64,000 nucleotides of DNA, from positions 5,803,089-5,867,088 of the forward strand of contig CM026431.1 in the NCBI GenBank assembly GCA_014871385.1, read 5' to 3'. Source of the stretch: Ceratodon purpureus (lineage: Eukaryota; Streptophyta; Bryopsida; Pseudoditrichales; Ditrichaceae). Of the stretch, positions 23,339 through 36,104 are shown in pieces. The position numbers and the translations under genes are program-made. Position 1 is the stretch's first letter. The number at the start of each line of letters is the position of its first letter. The notes beneath the pieces were generated by a model. It saw nothing but the letters and a program-made list of their open reading frames with translations. It did no database searches and was not told where the DNA came from.

Positions 23339-25473
23339 GATGGAAGCCGCTAGTTAGATGAAAAATTTCTATTGGATGAAAACTATTATGAATGTATATG
23401 GATGAAAAAAGATTGGACGCATCATTTTGCAAGTGCCCACCCTTTGAAAATTCGTCTTGTCACTTTCTCCCGTATTGAATGACAGGCAACTTGGGCAGAA
23501 AATGGGAGATTTCCATTGGTTATTGACTGCCCAGATTTAGAGCAGATTCTTCTAAATTTCATAACTTTTGCATCGTAACTCCAAATGTTTTGAAACTTGA
23601 GCCATTGAAAAACTACGGTTAAAAGTTACATAGATTAAAATTTCAGAAAATAATAAAATTTTGAAACCTTATAATAGCCTGCCTAGAAGAATTGCGACCA
23701 TAATATGGACTTAAAGGTCTTTAGGGGTTAAAAGACTCAAAGGTACATTGATGGATTATAATATCCATTTCAACTACTTTTCATGTATGATCTTTGGTTG
23801 AAAAGCATTAAAACCAAGGCTTAAAAATCTTAATTGAGTTTATTAAATTTATTTACCTCTAAATCAACAATCCTTAGCGGCAACAATTTAATTGAAAAAT
23901 TTTAAACGAAATTGAAAATTTTCATTTCGCTAAATTTAACTAAGTTGAATTAGGCTCTGTCAAAGTGTGTTTTTTATAAATCTAGGCAAGTCTATTTCTT
24001 CCATATCTATGCAATTCCTTCCAACTTTTATTGCAAAATAAAAAAAACTCTAGAATTCAATGAGGTACCATTGTTTTGAAAACCCTCTTGTAACAAAGAA
24101 CAATATTATACTAACATAAATACATATGACAACCGACAATATTTATAACGGCTTGACTAATAACTGTTTTTATAAAAAAATTGTGGTATAATTAATTGAA
24201 ATATGATGAAATTTTAATGAAAATATTTGAATATACTTCTGAAATATAGATGATCAAATTCATCCAATGCTTATCGAATCTTCTGAAGTACAATATCTGA
24301 TAAAATCTAAAAGTAAAATTTTTAAATGTGGACGAGCCTTTAAAGAGTGGTAGAAGATGTTTAATTCTTTGACCTTATTTAACAAATAACCAATTTTCAT
24401 AGCTTTGAAAATATTATAGTTGAAGGTAGCATCAACACAAGTACTAAGATAAACTAGCTTATTCATGAACACCTACCTATTTCCGGTCACTTTGAATTAT
24501 GAGAAAATCATAAAAATTCAACAAATCATGTAGACAGTATTGTATACTTATTGACCACAAAAGTCTATATTCAGAAATAGGCATATCCACATTAAACATC
24601 TAAAAATCCACAACTTATTCTAAACATCTAAAAGTTTATAATTCAAATGATATCTAAAAAATACATCATAAAATACATTGAAGTTATTTTTTGCAAACAT
24701 TATTTAATAAAAAATAGTTCGTTTCCCAACATGATACGTGCTAATCATTTTAATTACTTAAATGCTGGGGAATAGGCTGGTTTACCTTAGCAATTTCTTT
24801 CCGGAAGGCTTGCCAGTCCTGAGCCTCGCCTTGAGCCCAATCGAAATGGCGCGACCCACGCTACAGTGCAATCCGGAATGGTTTGCTTCAGTCCCTTGCT
24901 TCCTCACTCACATGCCACATGATGCACCATTGCCTTCTCCTCCTCCTCGTACGTCACTCTCTGCCTCGCTTTCCCTTGCTATGCTCTTCTCTTGTCATGC
25001 TCATCATCTACCTCTCATATTCTACAACAAATTATTGTTGCCCGAATCATCATTATCATCATCATCTTGCCAACTTTCTCTCTCTCTCAACATGATCATC
25101 ACACATCAACTTCTCACATGAGGATCAACAGCTGCCAGATGCCATTCACCTCTTCCAGGTGATCCAAGCCGTACAGGATTGTTTTCTTTGGAGGGTATGC
25201 CAAGTTACTTCAATATGTACATGTGTATTACTTTCTAGATGGTGTTGTTTGTGCGTGAGTTTCTAGTTTGTCGAAACCCTAGTTTGTAGTTTAGAATTTT
25301 TGTTGCTACTGGGGTGATCAGATTGATAGAGGTGGAGGGTTTTTCTTTTCAAGTGCAGAGTGAGTTGGTATGGGTTGGTTGTTTTTTTGTTGAATTGGGT
25401 TTATGACCGATTAGCAGGAAGGGAGAATTGGAGAGATTTGCAGATTAGGGCAAGTGGGTGGTTGATGGTGGAG
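23339..25473. other. AT-rich intergenic DNA and upstream region of the PMEI-like gene
   Basis: From 23340 to 24750 the sequence is very AT-rich with no coding signal. From about 24880 to 25100 it is rich in CTC/CTT pyrimidine tracts, which is common in plant 5' leaders and promoters. This, with the following ~370 bases, probably contains the promoter and leader of the PMEI-like gene. Confidence 0.45.
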
Positions 25474-26106
25474 ATGGATAAGTGTTACACCTTGGTGTGC
25501 GTTGTAGTGTTTCTAGGGTCTATAATTCATGGATTCACAGTGGGTGTTAGGAATGGGAATAGAATTGGGAGCAAGGTGGGGGTGGAGAATATTACCTTAG
25601 CTAGTGAGGGTTCCCTCTCGGACAGGAGCGGGGTCACCAGGCAGTCTTTGAGAATTTCAGAAACTGAAGCGAACTCTACATTTGGGTTTATAGTGCTCCA
25701 AACTGGGCCGGATCCTGCCATTACTGCTGCTATGGATAATTGTGTAAAAGCCCTAAAGCAGTCCACGGAGCAGGTGGAAGCTGTGGCAGCTGCGTTCGAG
25801 TCATTTGATGCGACCGCTCAGGGACAGGCTTTCGATGACTTCAGAGCACAGATGAACGCCGCCGTGGAAATATCCAGGTCGTGCTTCAAGGATTGTTTTG
25901 TGGAGCTCAGTTTTGACGACTGGGAAGCTGTACGCCAGCTGCAATCGGTCTGTGCCAGACAGTTGCAGAGTCATATTCAGGTGTGGGTGGACGCTGAGGA
26001 GCTGTATTCGCAGTATCTTGACCTGGAGTTCAATAGAGCTCAAATTACTAGAAGTACGTCGTGGTGGAGTACATCGTCAAACTCGTCCGATGTATCAGAA
26101 CCCTAA
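25474..26106 (+). CDS. PMEI-domain protein, PME-derived paralog lacking the catalytic domain
   Basis: This intronless frame encodes 210 residues from the chosen ATG at 25474. That start gives MDKCYTLV followed by a hydrophobic segment, aligning with the N-terminus of the neighbouring pectinesterase (MGKCCCLV plus hydrophobic segment). In-frame ATGs at 25360 and 25465 are alternatives. Homology to the pro-region of the pectinesterase continues: GFIVLQTGPDPAITAAMDNC against DYVMFLNGTNPNVTAAVEVC, then QVEAVAAAFESFDATAQGQAFDDFRAQMNAAVEI. The protein stops where the PME catalytic domain would begin. The second disulfide pair of the PMEI bundle is kept (DNC and RSC), but the N-terminal C-x8-C hairpin pair is absent. 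PMEI domains inhibit pectin methylesterases in the apoplast or during secretion. Whether this one is active is unknown. Confidence 0.75.
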   Translation: MDKCYTLVCVVVFLGSIIHGFTVGVRNGNRIGSKVGVENITLASEGSLSDRSGVTRQSLRISETEANSTFGFIVLQTGPDPAITAAMDNCVKALKQSTEQVEAVAAAFESFDATAQGQAFDDFRAQMNAAVEISRSCFKDCFVELSFDDWEAVRQLQSVCARQLQSHIQVWVDAEELYSQYLDLEFNRAQITRSTSWWSTSSNSSDVSEP

Positions 26107-27737
26107 TTTCTGAGTTAAAGGATTAGAATTGAGGGAGAGAATTCACCCTCTTCATGTGAAATACTTCTCTTCTCAAGGCCAGTTTACACTTTAATGCAGG
26201 GATCGCATCTCAATAATAACAGATGCAGAAGCAGCCATGAGCCTCATCTAGGGTATCTTGAAGGCTCTTTCTAGTTCGTTTTAGCACGGCAACCGGGGTT
26301 GCATTTCCGTGTAATCGAGTCTTGAGGTGTAACTAAATTGGTTTTGTTACAACTGCCATGTAATAAGATTACAGATCCGCACTCAGTAATTCTTCTACTA
26401 TCTGTGCAGGTTGTCTAGCTAGTGCTGGCAGATATAGACCTCACTCTTTGAAGCTTCGTAGCAAGTCAGAATTCAATTTAGGAGAAGGTATTAGAAAATA
26501 GGTAGACATCAGTGCAGTAACCTAATTTTTTTAGTTTTCAACTAGTCACTCGGTATAATTAGTCTGTAAGAAAAATTGCTATCAACTTCAGTAAACTTCA
26601 AGCGCTCCTTAACCAGTGTGAAGCATCGCCTTCACTGACAGACACACATCCCTGATGTCGTCTTCCACTAAATGTGTAATGCTTTGTAGATCAGCAATTC
26701 AGCATCAATCTACCAATCCTCAGTAGTACTAGTGAACAAGCGAGTGCTAGTACGAGGTGTACAGTGCAACAAGCCATACATAACAAACCGTGTGCAGTAT
26801 TCTCATGTACAGCAGTATGCTTCATTTGTAGCGGTCACGGGGAAGTTTGGACGGATTACCCTCACATCAAGAAATTCTCAGCAAATTTTTTGTTACCCAA
26901 AGGAATTAGACGTAACGACCCAGTTACCGAACAGTAATCCGTCCAAAGTTCCCTGTGGTTTAGCACCGTAGGGGTGTCTGTATTTGGGCAAGAGTTACGC
27001 CTTAAAACACTGAGGCCATTATTGCTAATTTGCTATGTCTCAATGCAGAGGAGGAAACACTCCGGAGTCGGGCACCGCCTGACCAGGCTGGCAACCACAT
27101 CCACCTGAGCACAAATTCAAGGCCCTCCAAAGGTGATGGAATATTCACTCCAAAGTCTTAAATGCACTAAATATACACTTCACTGAGGACCAGTTCTCAT
27201 CCTCCTTCTACTTGCCCATGTTTTCAACAGTGGGCAACTTCCCATGAGACCCTGATCACCTCCCACTGGCAGTACTGGTTCTTCTTCGAAAATTCTCGGA
27301 GGCCACTGTAGCCTTGTGGGTGTTGGGACGTAGTCGTCGTTATCAAGCCAGGACGTGCACAACTCGTCGCCCAATCAACACGCCTACGCGCAGCAGCCAG
27401 CTCTAGTTTGTCAGTGGCACTAGGCTCAAAGCGCGTCTCCGCTCAACACTTTCCAGCTTCTCACAGGGCTTGCGAAGTGCTCCCACCTTCTCCAGGACCC
27501 ACTACAAAAGACCATCTTCACTTCTCCGGTCCTCATCAAGGTTACTAGCTTCTCTTCTCTTCAACTGCAATTATTGGTGACTCTTCGCTTCTTCACTCTT
27601 CTTCTACTAAGATTTGGAACCAGGATTGCAGGATTTGGACCTGAGTACTGACGGAGACCTGTAAAGGAGCACCTTTTTGGCAAGGATACACTGAGTGAGA
27701 TACACGGTTTGACAGAGGTTTGGGGCGGCACTTCACG
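26107..27737. other. Intergenic region between PMEI-like and pectinesterase genes
   Basis: The first part is the PMEI-like 3' UTR. No further gene is seen. The last few hundred bases, with CT-rich tracts near 27480-27600, are probably the pectinesterase promoter and 5' leader. Confidence 0.45.
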
Positions 27738-29617
27738 ATGGGGAAGTGTTGTTGCTTGGTGTTCATTTTAATTGTAGCTATGGTGATTGTGGGAGTGTCA
27801 ATTGGCGTCCCACTTGCTGTCAAGAAGGCCAAAGAGACGGCGAACAACGTGAAGCAGGGCGCTGCCGACGCCGCTTGTCAGGCGACTTCGTATCCAGCGA
27901 CTTGCAACCAGACTCTTGCGGGAGGGAATTACACAGCGGACTCGAAAGGGATGACGAAGATGTCTTTGATGAGTGCAGACACGGGCGTCAATAATACTTT
28001 GGACTACGTTATGTTCCTGAATGGGACGAATCCCAACGTCACTGCTGCGGTGGAGGTGTGCGTGGAAGTCCTGGGGCTGTCGCAGGAGCAGATTGAAGCA
28101 GCTGCGGCCGCACTTGATTCTTTGAACGCGACCACTCGGCAGCAGGCAATGGATGACATCAAGGCGTGGATGAGCGCCGCTATGGAACTGCACACCACTT
28201 GCATTGATGCGTTTTACGATGTTAGTCCTGGGGATTGGCAGTCGCTCCAGCAGCACTCTAACCACACCGACCAGCTGTTCAGCAATGCTCTGGCTTTCAT
28301 CAACGCCATGGCTGCCTACGGAGACGACATCACGCAGTGGAAGCCCACAGGGTTCAGCTTGCCCAGCAGTGTGGATCTGTCCGACTTGTCCGGTTTGCAC
28401 ATTCCCCCAATTCCTGGCTTTGGCAACCGAAGGCTGCTCTCGTCACGAAGTGACTGGGTGAGTGAATCGGACAGTCTTCCTGCTTGGATGGACACCCAAA
28501 CGCAGCGCCATCTCTTGCAAACTACCTCGTATGATGTCGTCGTGGCGCAAGATGGGACAGGGAACTTCAAGACGATTCAGGCAGCCGTGGATGCGCATAA
28601 GGTGAACAATCAACGATTGGTGATATATGTCAAGGCAGGGATTTATAACGAGCAGGTGACTGTGCCGAAGAAAGCGAAGTTCTTGACAATCATTGGAGAC
28701 GGCGACTCTACTGTTATCACGGGGAGCAGGAACGTGGCGTTGATGAAGGGGATGACTACCTTCAAATCCGCAACTCTAAGTATGCTCCTCGAAAATCCTC
28801 TTGAATTGCGTTCTGTTTTCCATAGTTCTGCAATTTGATGTTCTGATGACCCACTTGATTTTTCATTTTTTAGCTGATACTAGACTACTCCTCCGAGCTG
28901 AATTCTGATGATTTTCGTTGTTCTTGTCCTGCAGTTGTCCAAGGGGAAGGATTCATTGGCAAGTCATTCAGAGTGGAGAACACTGCTGGAGCAGCTGGCC
29001 ACCAGGCCTGCGCGTATCGTGGGACGGCCGACAAGCTTGCCTTCCAAAGCGTGACATTCGACAGTTTTCAGGACACCTTGTATGCACACTCGTTCCGTCA
29101 ATTCTTCCGTGAGTGCACCATCCGCGGCACAGTGGACTTCATGTTTGGAAATGCGGCCGCCTCCTTCCAAAACTGCAACATCGTGGCGAAGAAGACGACT
29201 CTGCTTGGACAGCAGAACACGTACTCGGCACAGGGAAGGACGGATCCCCATCAAAGTACGGGCCTCGCGTACCAGAACTGCACCTTTGACGGAGAGGCCT
29301 CTTTGAAGAGCAATACCACATATTACAAGACGTTTCTGGGCCGGCCATGGAAGGCTTACTCAGTGTGCGTGATTATGAAGTCGCAGCTGATGGCCCATAT
29401 CGATCCCACGGGATGGTTGCCATGGAACGCAAGCACCTTCGGGTTGTACACTTCGTACTTCGCAGAGTATGCGAACACCGGTGCGGGCTCCAGCCTCAAC
29501 CAGAGAGTGACGTGGTCGCACCCGATCACTTCCGCCAGTATTGCGAACAAGTACCAGGCAAACAGTTTTGTGCAGGCGAGCAGTTGGGTGAGCGTTCCGT
29601 TGTCAACTACGTTGTAG
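27738..29617 (+). CDS. Pectinesterase (pectin methylesterase) with PMEI pro-domain
   Basis: Two exons (27738-28779 and 28935-29617, joined A|TT) encode 574 residues. The enzyme demethylesterifies homogalacturonan in the cell wall. Residues 4-30 are a hydrophobic signal anchor. The PMEI pro-domain (about 47-200) has the first Cys pair in CQATSYPATC and a second pair later. A linker follows with RRLL and RHLL, the usual subtilase (S1P) processing sites of group 2 PMEs. The catalytic beta-helix (about 262-574) carries GIYNE, HQACAYRG (the QAVALR position), FQDTLYAHSFRQFFREC, GTVDFMFGNA and FLGRPW. The two catalytic Asp residues, the Gln residues and the Arg of LGRPW are therefore present. The ATG at 27738 was chosen; the preceding in-frame codons lack an ATG. 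The gene appears intact and sits 1.6 kb downstream of its PMEI-only paralog. Confidence 0.95.
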
Positions 29618-32227
29618 AATCAATGAGCTTTGATGCTCTTGGGATTAGGAATGGGGACACCAGCACTGTAGGGGTTTAGTTTAATAGGTGAACAGGAGCA
29701 GGGGCTGCACAACGCAGCAATTTGCGGACCACATTGGTCACGTTCACAAAATTGGTGTAAAAGATGAAACATGTATCATAGAAATTCAGAAATCTTTGTT
29801 GCTGTCTGGCAGAATTGTTCATACAAAAGTTTTCCTCCAATAAAGCTGTAAAGGCAAAAACGAAGGAGATCTTCATACAAACTTGTCGATTAGTGCTGTG
29901 CCTGAGTTTGTGTGTTTTAAATGACCGGTACGGTGCTGAGAAAAGCAGGCATTGTAGGATTTACGAGGACACTACGTTAGATTTTCACGCTCAGGATACT
30001 AGAGAAAATGGACAGGAAGGTTGTCGTGTTGCATGTCAGATTAAATGCAAAATTCCAAAGATAATGAGCACCTTTCTGAACGCATTGCTGAGTCCAGCAG
30101 TAAAGAATGGAAATATCGTGTGTCAGGAGTGAGGTTTGCATCAGTCATGAAGTCTGCATAGACAGAAATTACCGTTCAGAAGAGATACAGGTCAGGTTCA
30201 ATCATAATCCAATTGATGAGCTTCTATTCGAGTCGGTACGACAGTCCTGCTTACTAGTGAAGAAATTGGAATGAAGATGGAGTTAGAGTGAACCAATATG
30301 CACTTTGGTAGGAGCACCAATATTTGGGATGGGAAGGATCAATTGTTGTGCCCAGGTGCACCAATAATTGGGAGTGGCATATATTTCAACAAGTGGCAGC
30401 ATAGAAGTAGCTCAAATCAACATCACTCCTTCGTCGTTTATGGTCCACTTCAAGTGATTTTGGTAACTTCACAGTATCAATTTCAAGAATTTTTAGACTT
30501 TTAAAAATTCACAAAAAATTTAATATAATTCTAAAAAAATTGAGTTCGTACAATCCATATTCCCTGAGTGCCCAACCTTCATGTGTTTCTTTTACTCTAT
30601 ATGCAATTTAACCAACCGAAACGCTCCAGAAATGACGGTTTCAGGTGCTGCTACTTTCACCACCCACACACGCGAGATGCTGGCTCATTCATGTTAATGA
30701 ATATTATATTTCAGCCTGCCATGAACAATTCAACCCGAGAAAACCTTCAAGCTGCGAGTAGAAAAATTTGCGGAGAAGCCAACCTTTCCACTGCTCATTC
30801 AGGTGAAGGAGTAGTTAATCCCATTGAATCCAGGACCTAGGTCCATATTCGTCCACTTTTGGAATCAACTACAAACCTTTTTCCCTCAGAGTCACTGTCT
30901 TGGCAAGCAGGACCAATTGGAGTGGCAACAATGCCTCGTAGCAGCACCCTGGGAGGCTATTCAGACAGAAAAGAAATGCAAAGTTTGGGAAGCACATGAT
31001 AGCGAAGTCGCTCTCCCAAAAAAATTCTAATGCATGCCTGCTGGGATGATTCCCAGATAGGGGCTTTCGTTGATTTCAAGATTCTAATATGGATAGTTAT
31101 AACTGGATGTCAAGAACTTCAACTCCTTCACATCACGTGTTCAGGTACAAGATTGTGGTAAAAAAGATTCAACAATTTTGTTATGAGACGATGTGGAACA
31201 CCACTCCTTAACCCACTTTGCTGCCACTGTCAAAGCTTTCAGCAGCTGACTTCCAGAAAGTGGGAGGTTTCTCATAGATGGCATCCATCTAAGGTAGCAG
31301 TACCTTAACCTGCCAGAATAAGGATTTTGGGAACCTGGGAGTGCAAAGAGCATGAAGTGAAATCATGAATGTGTTAGCAAATTGGAGAGGAAGTGCTTGG
31401 TCTTGGAATCAGAATTTTTGGAGGTAAGAGCAATTTTACACAAATTTTTGAAGTGAAGGTGTTGTAGACACCTATTCATAACTCTAGGCTTACCCAAAAG
31501 AGACAGAAGAAACATATGGACAAAACTTGTTAATGCTTCCATCTCATTGGTTCCATCTCATTGATTCTAGTGAAATTTCAATACACTTATGTTCAAGTTT
31601 AGGTTCACAAGGAGGCACTTTCTGGTCAAATTGTAGCTGGCAGGAATGGGTTGCTGGCAGGAATGGGTACTGCTACCTTAGTCCTTAAAAATGAAATTCA
31701 TAGAGGGGATAAGAAGTGAATTTTCTATGTTTCATTTCATGTTGAAACGATTCACCAAGAAAAATTAAACTTTTTGTCTAAAAAATGTTCTTAAAAAATT
31801 AACTCATAGAATTTATGCAATCAACAAATAAAGAAAAATCACCACCATTAAAGTGCCACATTCTAAACCGTTACAAGATTTACCAGTATATTGTCAATGT
31901 CTTTTTGTAATGAAATTTAAAGAGAATTTGAATTTTGAAAAATCATAAAAAATTATTAGTGACAGCAATCATAGATCTACCCTTCCAGATATGATCTAAA
32001 TTTTGTAATCTACAACTTCAATTCCAACATATAAACTTAAAAATTTTCCTTCCATTTATATTTCATAATGCATGTTTGCAATTATACAAATCTGGAGAAG
32101 GGTAGAATCCTTTGGTAGAATCCATTAGGGCGTGTTAAGACATCCGTATTTTAGACACACAAAACTGTCGGAAGAGAATGTTATGGTTCCAGAGAACGTC
32201 TAAAAAAACAACGTGCCTGATATGACT
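29618..32227. other. Intergenic region with probable old repeats
   Basis: No gene is supported. The segment near 30500-30545 resembles 1552-1592. A short direct repeat GCTGGCAGGAATGGGTT/A occurs twice in a row near 31637-31670. Elsewhere the sequence is AT-rich and non-coding. Confidence 0.4.
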
Positions 32228-34663
32228 TTATTTCCTTCTAATGCGAATCTTCAGAAACATTTTTGCCTTATCACCAGGAAGCTTCAAACCTTCTGGCAGA
32301 CGAAGCAATACATCATAATCTCCAACTTCTGAGAAGGCGCTTTCCAACACCATATTTTCTTCATGCAATTCAACTCCCAACTGTCTCTTCACCTGGGCAC
32401 AATATATTCAACAAATAAGCAAACGATGCTCCAAATTAGATGCAATACTAGCAATCGATGGGTCCATTTAGAATTTAAAGTTTAGTTGCTTATGCAACTG
32501 ATAAACACTACAAAAGGAATATACCTCCTCAAGAATATCAGACTTCGTGACGAGCTTCAGAAGGGTCGTCTTCATACCCACATCCCTCCTAAGAACCTGG
32601 AAAATCAAACAACCCTTAAGAACTTCCTGAAATCATAATTAAAAATATGCTCCCACGACTAATATGGCAATCTGGCAACGTGCACATCCCCACGATACCA
32701 GAATCGAAACACATGCTACTCGCAGAATCTCTCATCAAGTAAATCTAGCTCAGATGTCTAGCTACATTCAGGACCAATTTCCTAAAGTTAAACTCACATG
32801 AGGATGATTTGGATATATTACGATAAAAAGACAAAGTGATCATAAGGGCATACCACGCGGCCTTTTGCTAAACGACGAAGAACAACATCAACAGCTTTCA
32901 TTCTCTCTTCCTCTGTTTCTTCCTTGACCTCCACTTTCTCAACAGTGTCTTCAATCTGCGATCCTGCTTGCTGCAGCCTCCACATGATAAGTGAGCTGAT
33001 TTTCAGCAATATTAAGAAAATTCATAGGAAAACAAAGTTTAGCTCTCAAAGAATTCTTAAATTCAACGACGTCAACTCAGAATGATTAGAGTGTGCAAGC
33101 CTATGCACAGTGTGAATACTCTATGAAACTCAAAAAAACATTCATCCTACTTGAAACAGAACAAACAAGACTCACCTTAATTTGATTCTGAACCATCAAA
33201 ACGAATTTGTCAATTGCAGGCAATGCCAGCATATTCGGAATCAAACGGTTTCGAGCATAACCAGGTGCCACGCTCACAATCTGTCCCGGCTTTCCCAACC
33301 TCTCAATAGGCTGCACCAGAGACCCACAAGAATTCTTTCAGTACAGGCAAAATTTAATAAAGCAGCTTCAGAAAAAACTCTGATTTAGAGTGGTTTAAGA
33401 TCAATTAGTGACTAGAATTGGAGTGCTTGGGAAACGCTGAGTATCTCGTAACGAAAAACAATACTCATTTGCTTCTAAAGGCTTGCATGTGAGGATCCAC
33501 AAGCGAAACAAAACTGTAAGCGAGAAATGCTGCTTACACTAGTGAGTATGACTTTATGTTTTGTATGGGTACGAATATGTCGTACTCCACTCCCAACTTC
33601 AAAATTTTGTACATGTCTCTGCTCATGAACTCCCCAGCATCTGCTTAGCACAAAAGCAATTAACCAAATTAAGATCCAGAATCTGCATGCCTTGCCTTGG
33701 AAATCGCATAGAAAACGTCGAATGAATGTATCACGATCAACGATGGAAATTATGGAAACTCAGTTGAAATCGTTAAACACCGTTTGAAGTACGGATATCA
33801 CAGAAAATGTACAACTTAGCCAGGTAAATGATTCGTAAACCGAGCTCGAAACATGCAAGTAGAAAGTAGCAGTTAACAGACATGGTTTTGAGCAATTTAC
33901 ATTCTGAAATAATCGAATCAGATAGAAGTGACACAAAACGTGCTCGATTAATTATTCTATAGCAAGTGCGTTCTGCCAGCAGAGAATCTCGAGAAAGAAG
34001 CACCAAAAAGACACGAAGAGAGCGTCGAAAAACAGTCTCAAACGACCGATGACAAGGTAATCTACTAAACCCTAGAACCTAAACCCTCTCATGATACAAC
34101 TCGAAAATTCCAGCAGCTGAAAAATGTTGCCATCGAAACGCACCAAAATAGGTTATCCAAAGCACATCATTGAAAATGCCAAGCACGTTCATGTACCAAG
34201 CCACAAAATATCAAAAATCTAGGAAAAAAACACCCGAAAATCTCCCAACCACATTCTCAACCTTAAACCCTAAACCCTAACCCAGTCGCAAACTAACACG
34301 TAATTATTCACAACCTCACATTCTGATCCACACTCACCAAAAAACACCAAAACTAATGTAATGCCATCTCCTAACCACCAAATTACACCCCCGATCCACA
34401 CTGAAAAGGCGACGCCATAATGCGACATCTCGAGCACCCTCGTAAATAAACTCGCAACCACCTGATCACCACCTCCAAATAATCAACACACAGAACAACA
34501 GATACTGAAGACGCCGAGAGTGTAATCAAACGCACCGATCGTGTTCGAAACCAGTGGTGAGAGAGCGAGCGAATTGGAGCGAGGACGAGTCGCGGCAGAG
34601 AGCGGCAGCGGAGGAGCGAGACTGCTGCAGCAACCGGCGAAGGGCGCCCGTGGAGAGCGCCAT
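32228..34663 (-). CDS. Mitochondrial large-subunit ribosomal protein bL9
   Basis: Six minus-strand exons fit in phase: 34663-34536, 33640-33538, 33310-33176, 32970-32854, 32596-32525 and 32392-32228, giving 239 residues. The N-terminus (MALSTGALRRLLQQSRSS) is Arg/Ser-rich without acidic residues, as expected of a mitochondrial presequence. The N-terminal L9 domain is KHKVILTSPIERLGKPGQIVSVAPGYARN-RLIPNMLALP, with the GxxVxVxxGYARNxLIP signature that binds 23S rRNA. A charged middle segment (QIEDTVEKVEVKEETEEE) corresponds to the long linker helix. The C-terminal domain ends in GDYDVLLRLPEGLKLP and IRIRRK. The small exon at 33538-33640 was placed because it supplies the KVILT strand and restores phase at both ends. 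It resembles the plant 'ribosomal protein L9/RNase H1' proteins more than plastid RPL9. Confidence 0.88.
34264..34282. repeat. Short telomere-like motif run in bL9m intron 1
   Basis: AAACCCTAAACCCTAACCC lies in the first intron of the bL9m gene. AAACCCTAG occurs again at 34067-34075. These are plant telomere-type (TTTAGGG) units, here probably acting as telo-box-like intronic motifs rather than a true interstitial telomere. Confidence 0.5.
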
Positions 34664-34695
34664 TGTGAGCTCACTCCGGGCGTGCAGGCGAGCAC

Positions 34696-34705
34696 TAGGG
34701 TTTAG
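34696..34705 (-). promoter_or_regulatory. telo-box upstream of bL9m start
   Basis: On the minus strand CTAAACCCTA lies about 33 bases before the bL9m ATG. The AAACCCTA telo-box is a known promoter and leader element of plant ribosomal-protein and translation-factor genes, so its presence here supports the gene call. A function here is inferred, not shown. Confidence 0.55.
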
Positions 34706-36104
34706 TGGCGATGGCGAAGCTCACGCCATAACCGCTCTGATTTTTCAGCAACGAAGGCCACCGTCTTTGCATGAGTGAGAGCTCGCGAAGCCTCCGCCTT
34801 CTTCTGCTTTGCGAGGTTTAGGACTGATGAGAAACTGTACGTTCATCTTTGCTTTCATCCTCCTGGGGAGGGTTTCTAACTTTCTAGCTCACAGTTTGGA
34901 CGGATGAGAAACTACGATGACTTATTGTGTTCATGAAACCTAGAGAGAGAAGACCGACAGGTTGATTTGAGGTTTTCTCTTTTGTTGATTTCTCTGTGGT
35001 CATTCGGATCCAGTGTGGTAAAATAGAGAAGGGTATTTCCGTGAGTTTATGCATCTAGGCATGTTTTCCAAGGTAGAATCTGTTGAGAAAAAAGCTTTGA
35101 AATTTGGATCCTCCTCTAAAATATTTTTTTCAGATAATTTTTTGAGAAAAAACTGAAATTTTTAGGTAATTCTGAAAGTAGAACTTGTAGACTACTATAA
35201 TAGTGAGTAGAGTAGAGTATTCTGTCATTAGTAGAAATCCAATGAAGACATTACAAGTGTGCAAGATTCTCCTAGAAAAAACCAAAAAATTAAAACTTAA
35301 TGATGGAATTTGGATGATGGTATGTTGCTTTCTGGAGTAATCCTAGGACATGAATTGGAAAAATACTCTTATTTACCTTACATTGGTTTGAAGTGTTTGT
35401 GCTTGCAATTTGTAGTCTTAGATTCTTGATATCAATTCTTGAAGAGTCGCAGCGGCCCTAGTTTGATTCTTCCATTATATGGCTTTTGAATGGTTTGCAG
35501 TCTAAGATGGGTTTGCTTATTGTTTGTTGGTGAAGTGTGGGAGAAAGGCTTGTGTGGCCTTTAGTACTATGTGCTATTATTTGATTGGACGTTATCTATA
35601 TGAACATACTATTTATGAGGATATATAGTTGTCAATGATATATTCAATCAAGTTTCTATGACTTTAAGTGCGTTGATCTTACGGACGTGTCTTCTCACAT
35701 AGGTGCGGGAGGAGGGTTATGTGTTTGTATTGATATATATGGTTTCAGTTTGTGATTACATTTATGGTTACGTTTCATATGATTTTTGGCTCTTTCGTAG
35801 TGTTGGAGGATGTACAATGTGGGTGATTCAAATTTATTGATAGAAGCAATTATAACTTTAAAAAAGGAATAATATGGTGTACTTTATATATGGATTTCTC
35901 TTGCAAATAGATGCCAAAACCAACCTAGGAAATTGAATCCTAACCAAAAAAAATCATATCTATCACACAAAAGCTCTTAATTATAGGAAGAAATAATATG
36001 GCATTCTGAGCTGATTCAGTCATTTCATTCCACAAGTGTTAACAGTGTCCACAGAAGCTTCACAACGTAATAAGAAGAATCCTACTCAACAATCAATCCT
36101 CCGC
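34706..36104. other. Intergenic region between bL9m 5' end and fructosamine-3-kinase 3' end
   Basis: The first ~150 bases are probably bL9m promoter. The rest is AT-rich without coding signal. The final ~100 bases are probably the FN3K 3' UTR. Confidence 0.4.

Noticed and set aside
24762-25121. 119-codon plus frame before the PMEI-like gene
   Set aside because: Pyrimidine-rich leader-like DNA giving Ser/Leu/Pro-rich translation; no domain and no conserved start.
27798-28400. 200-codon minus-strand frame opposite the pectinesterase
   Set aside because: Shadow frame across the PMEI pro-domain exon.
34264-34282. Interstitial telomere
   Set aside because: Only two to three TTTAGGG units, within an intron of a ribosomal-protein gene; telo-box-like motifs explain it better.
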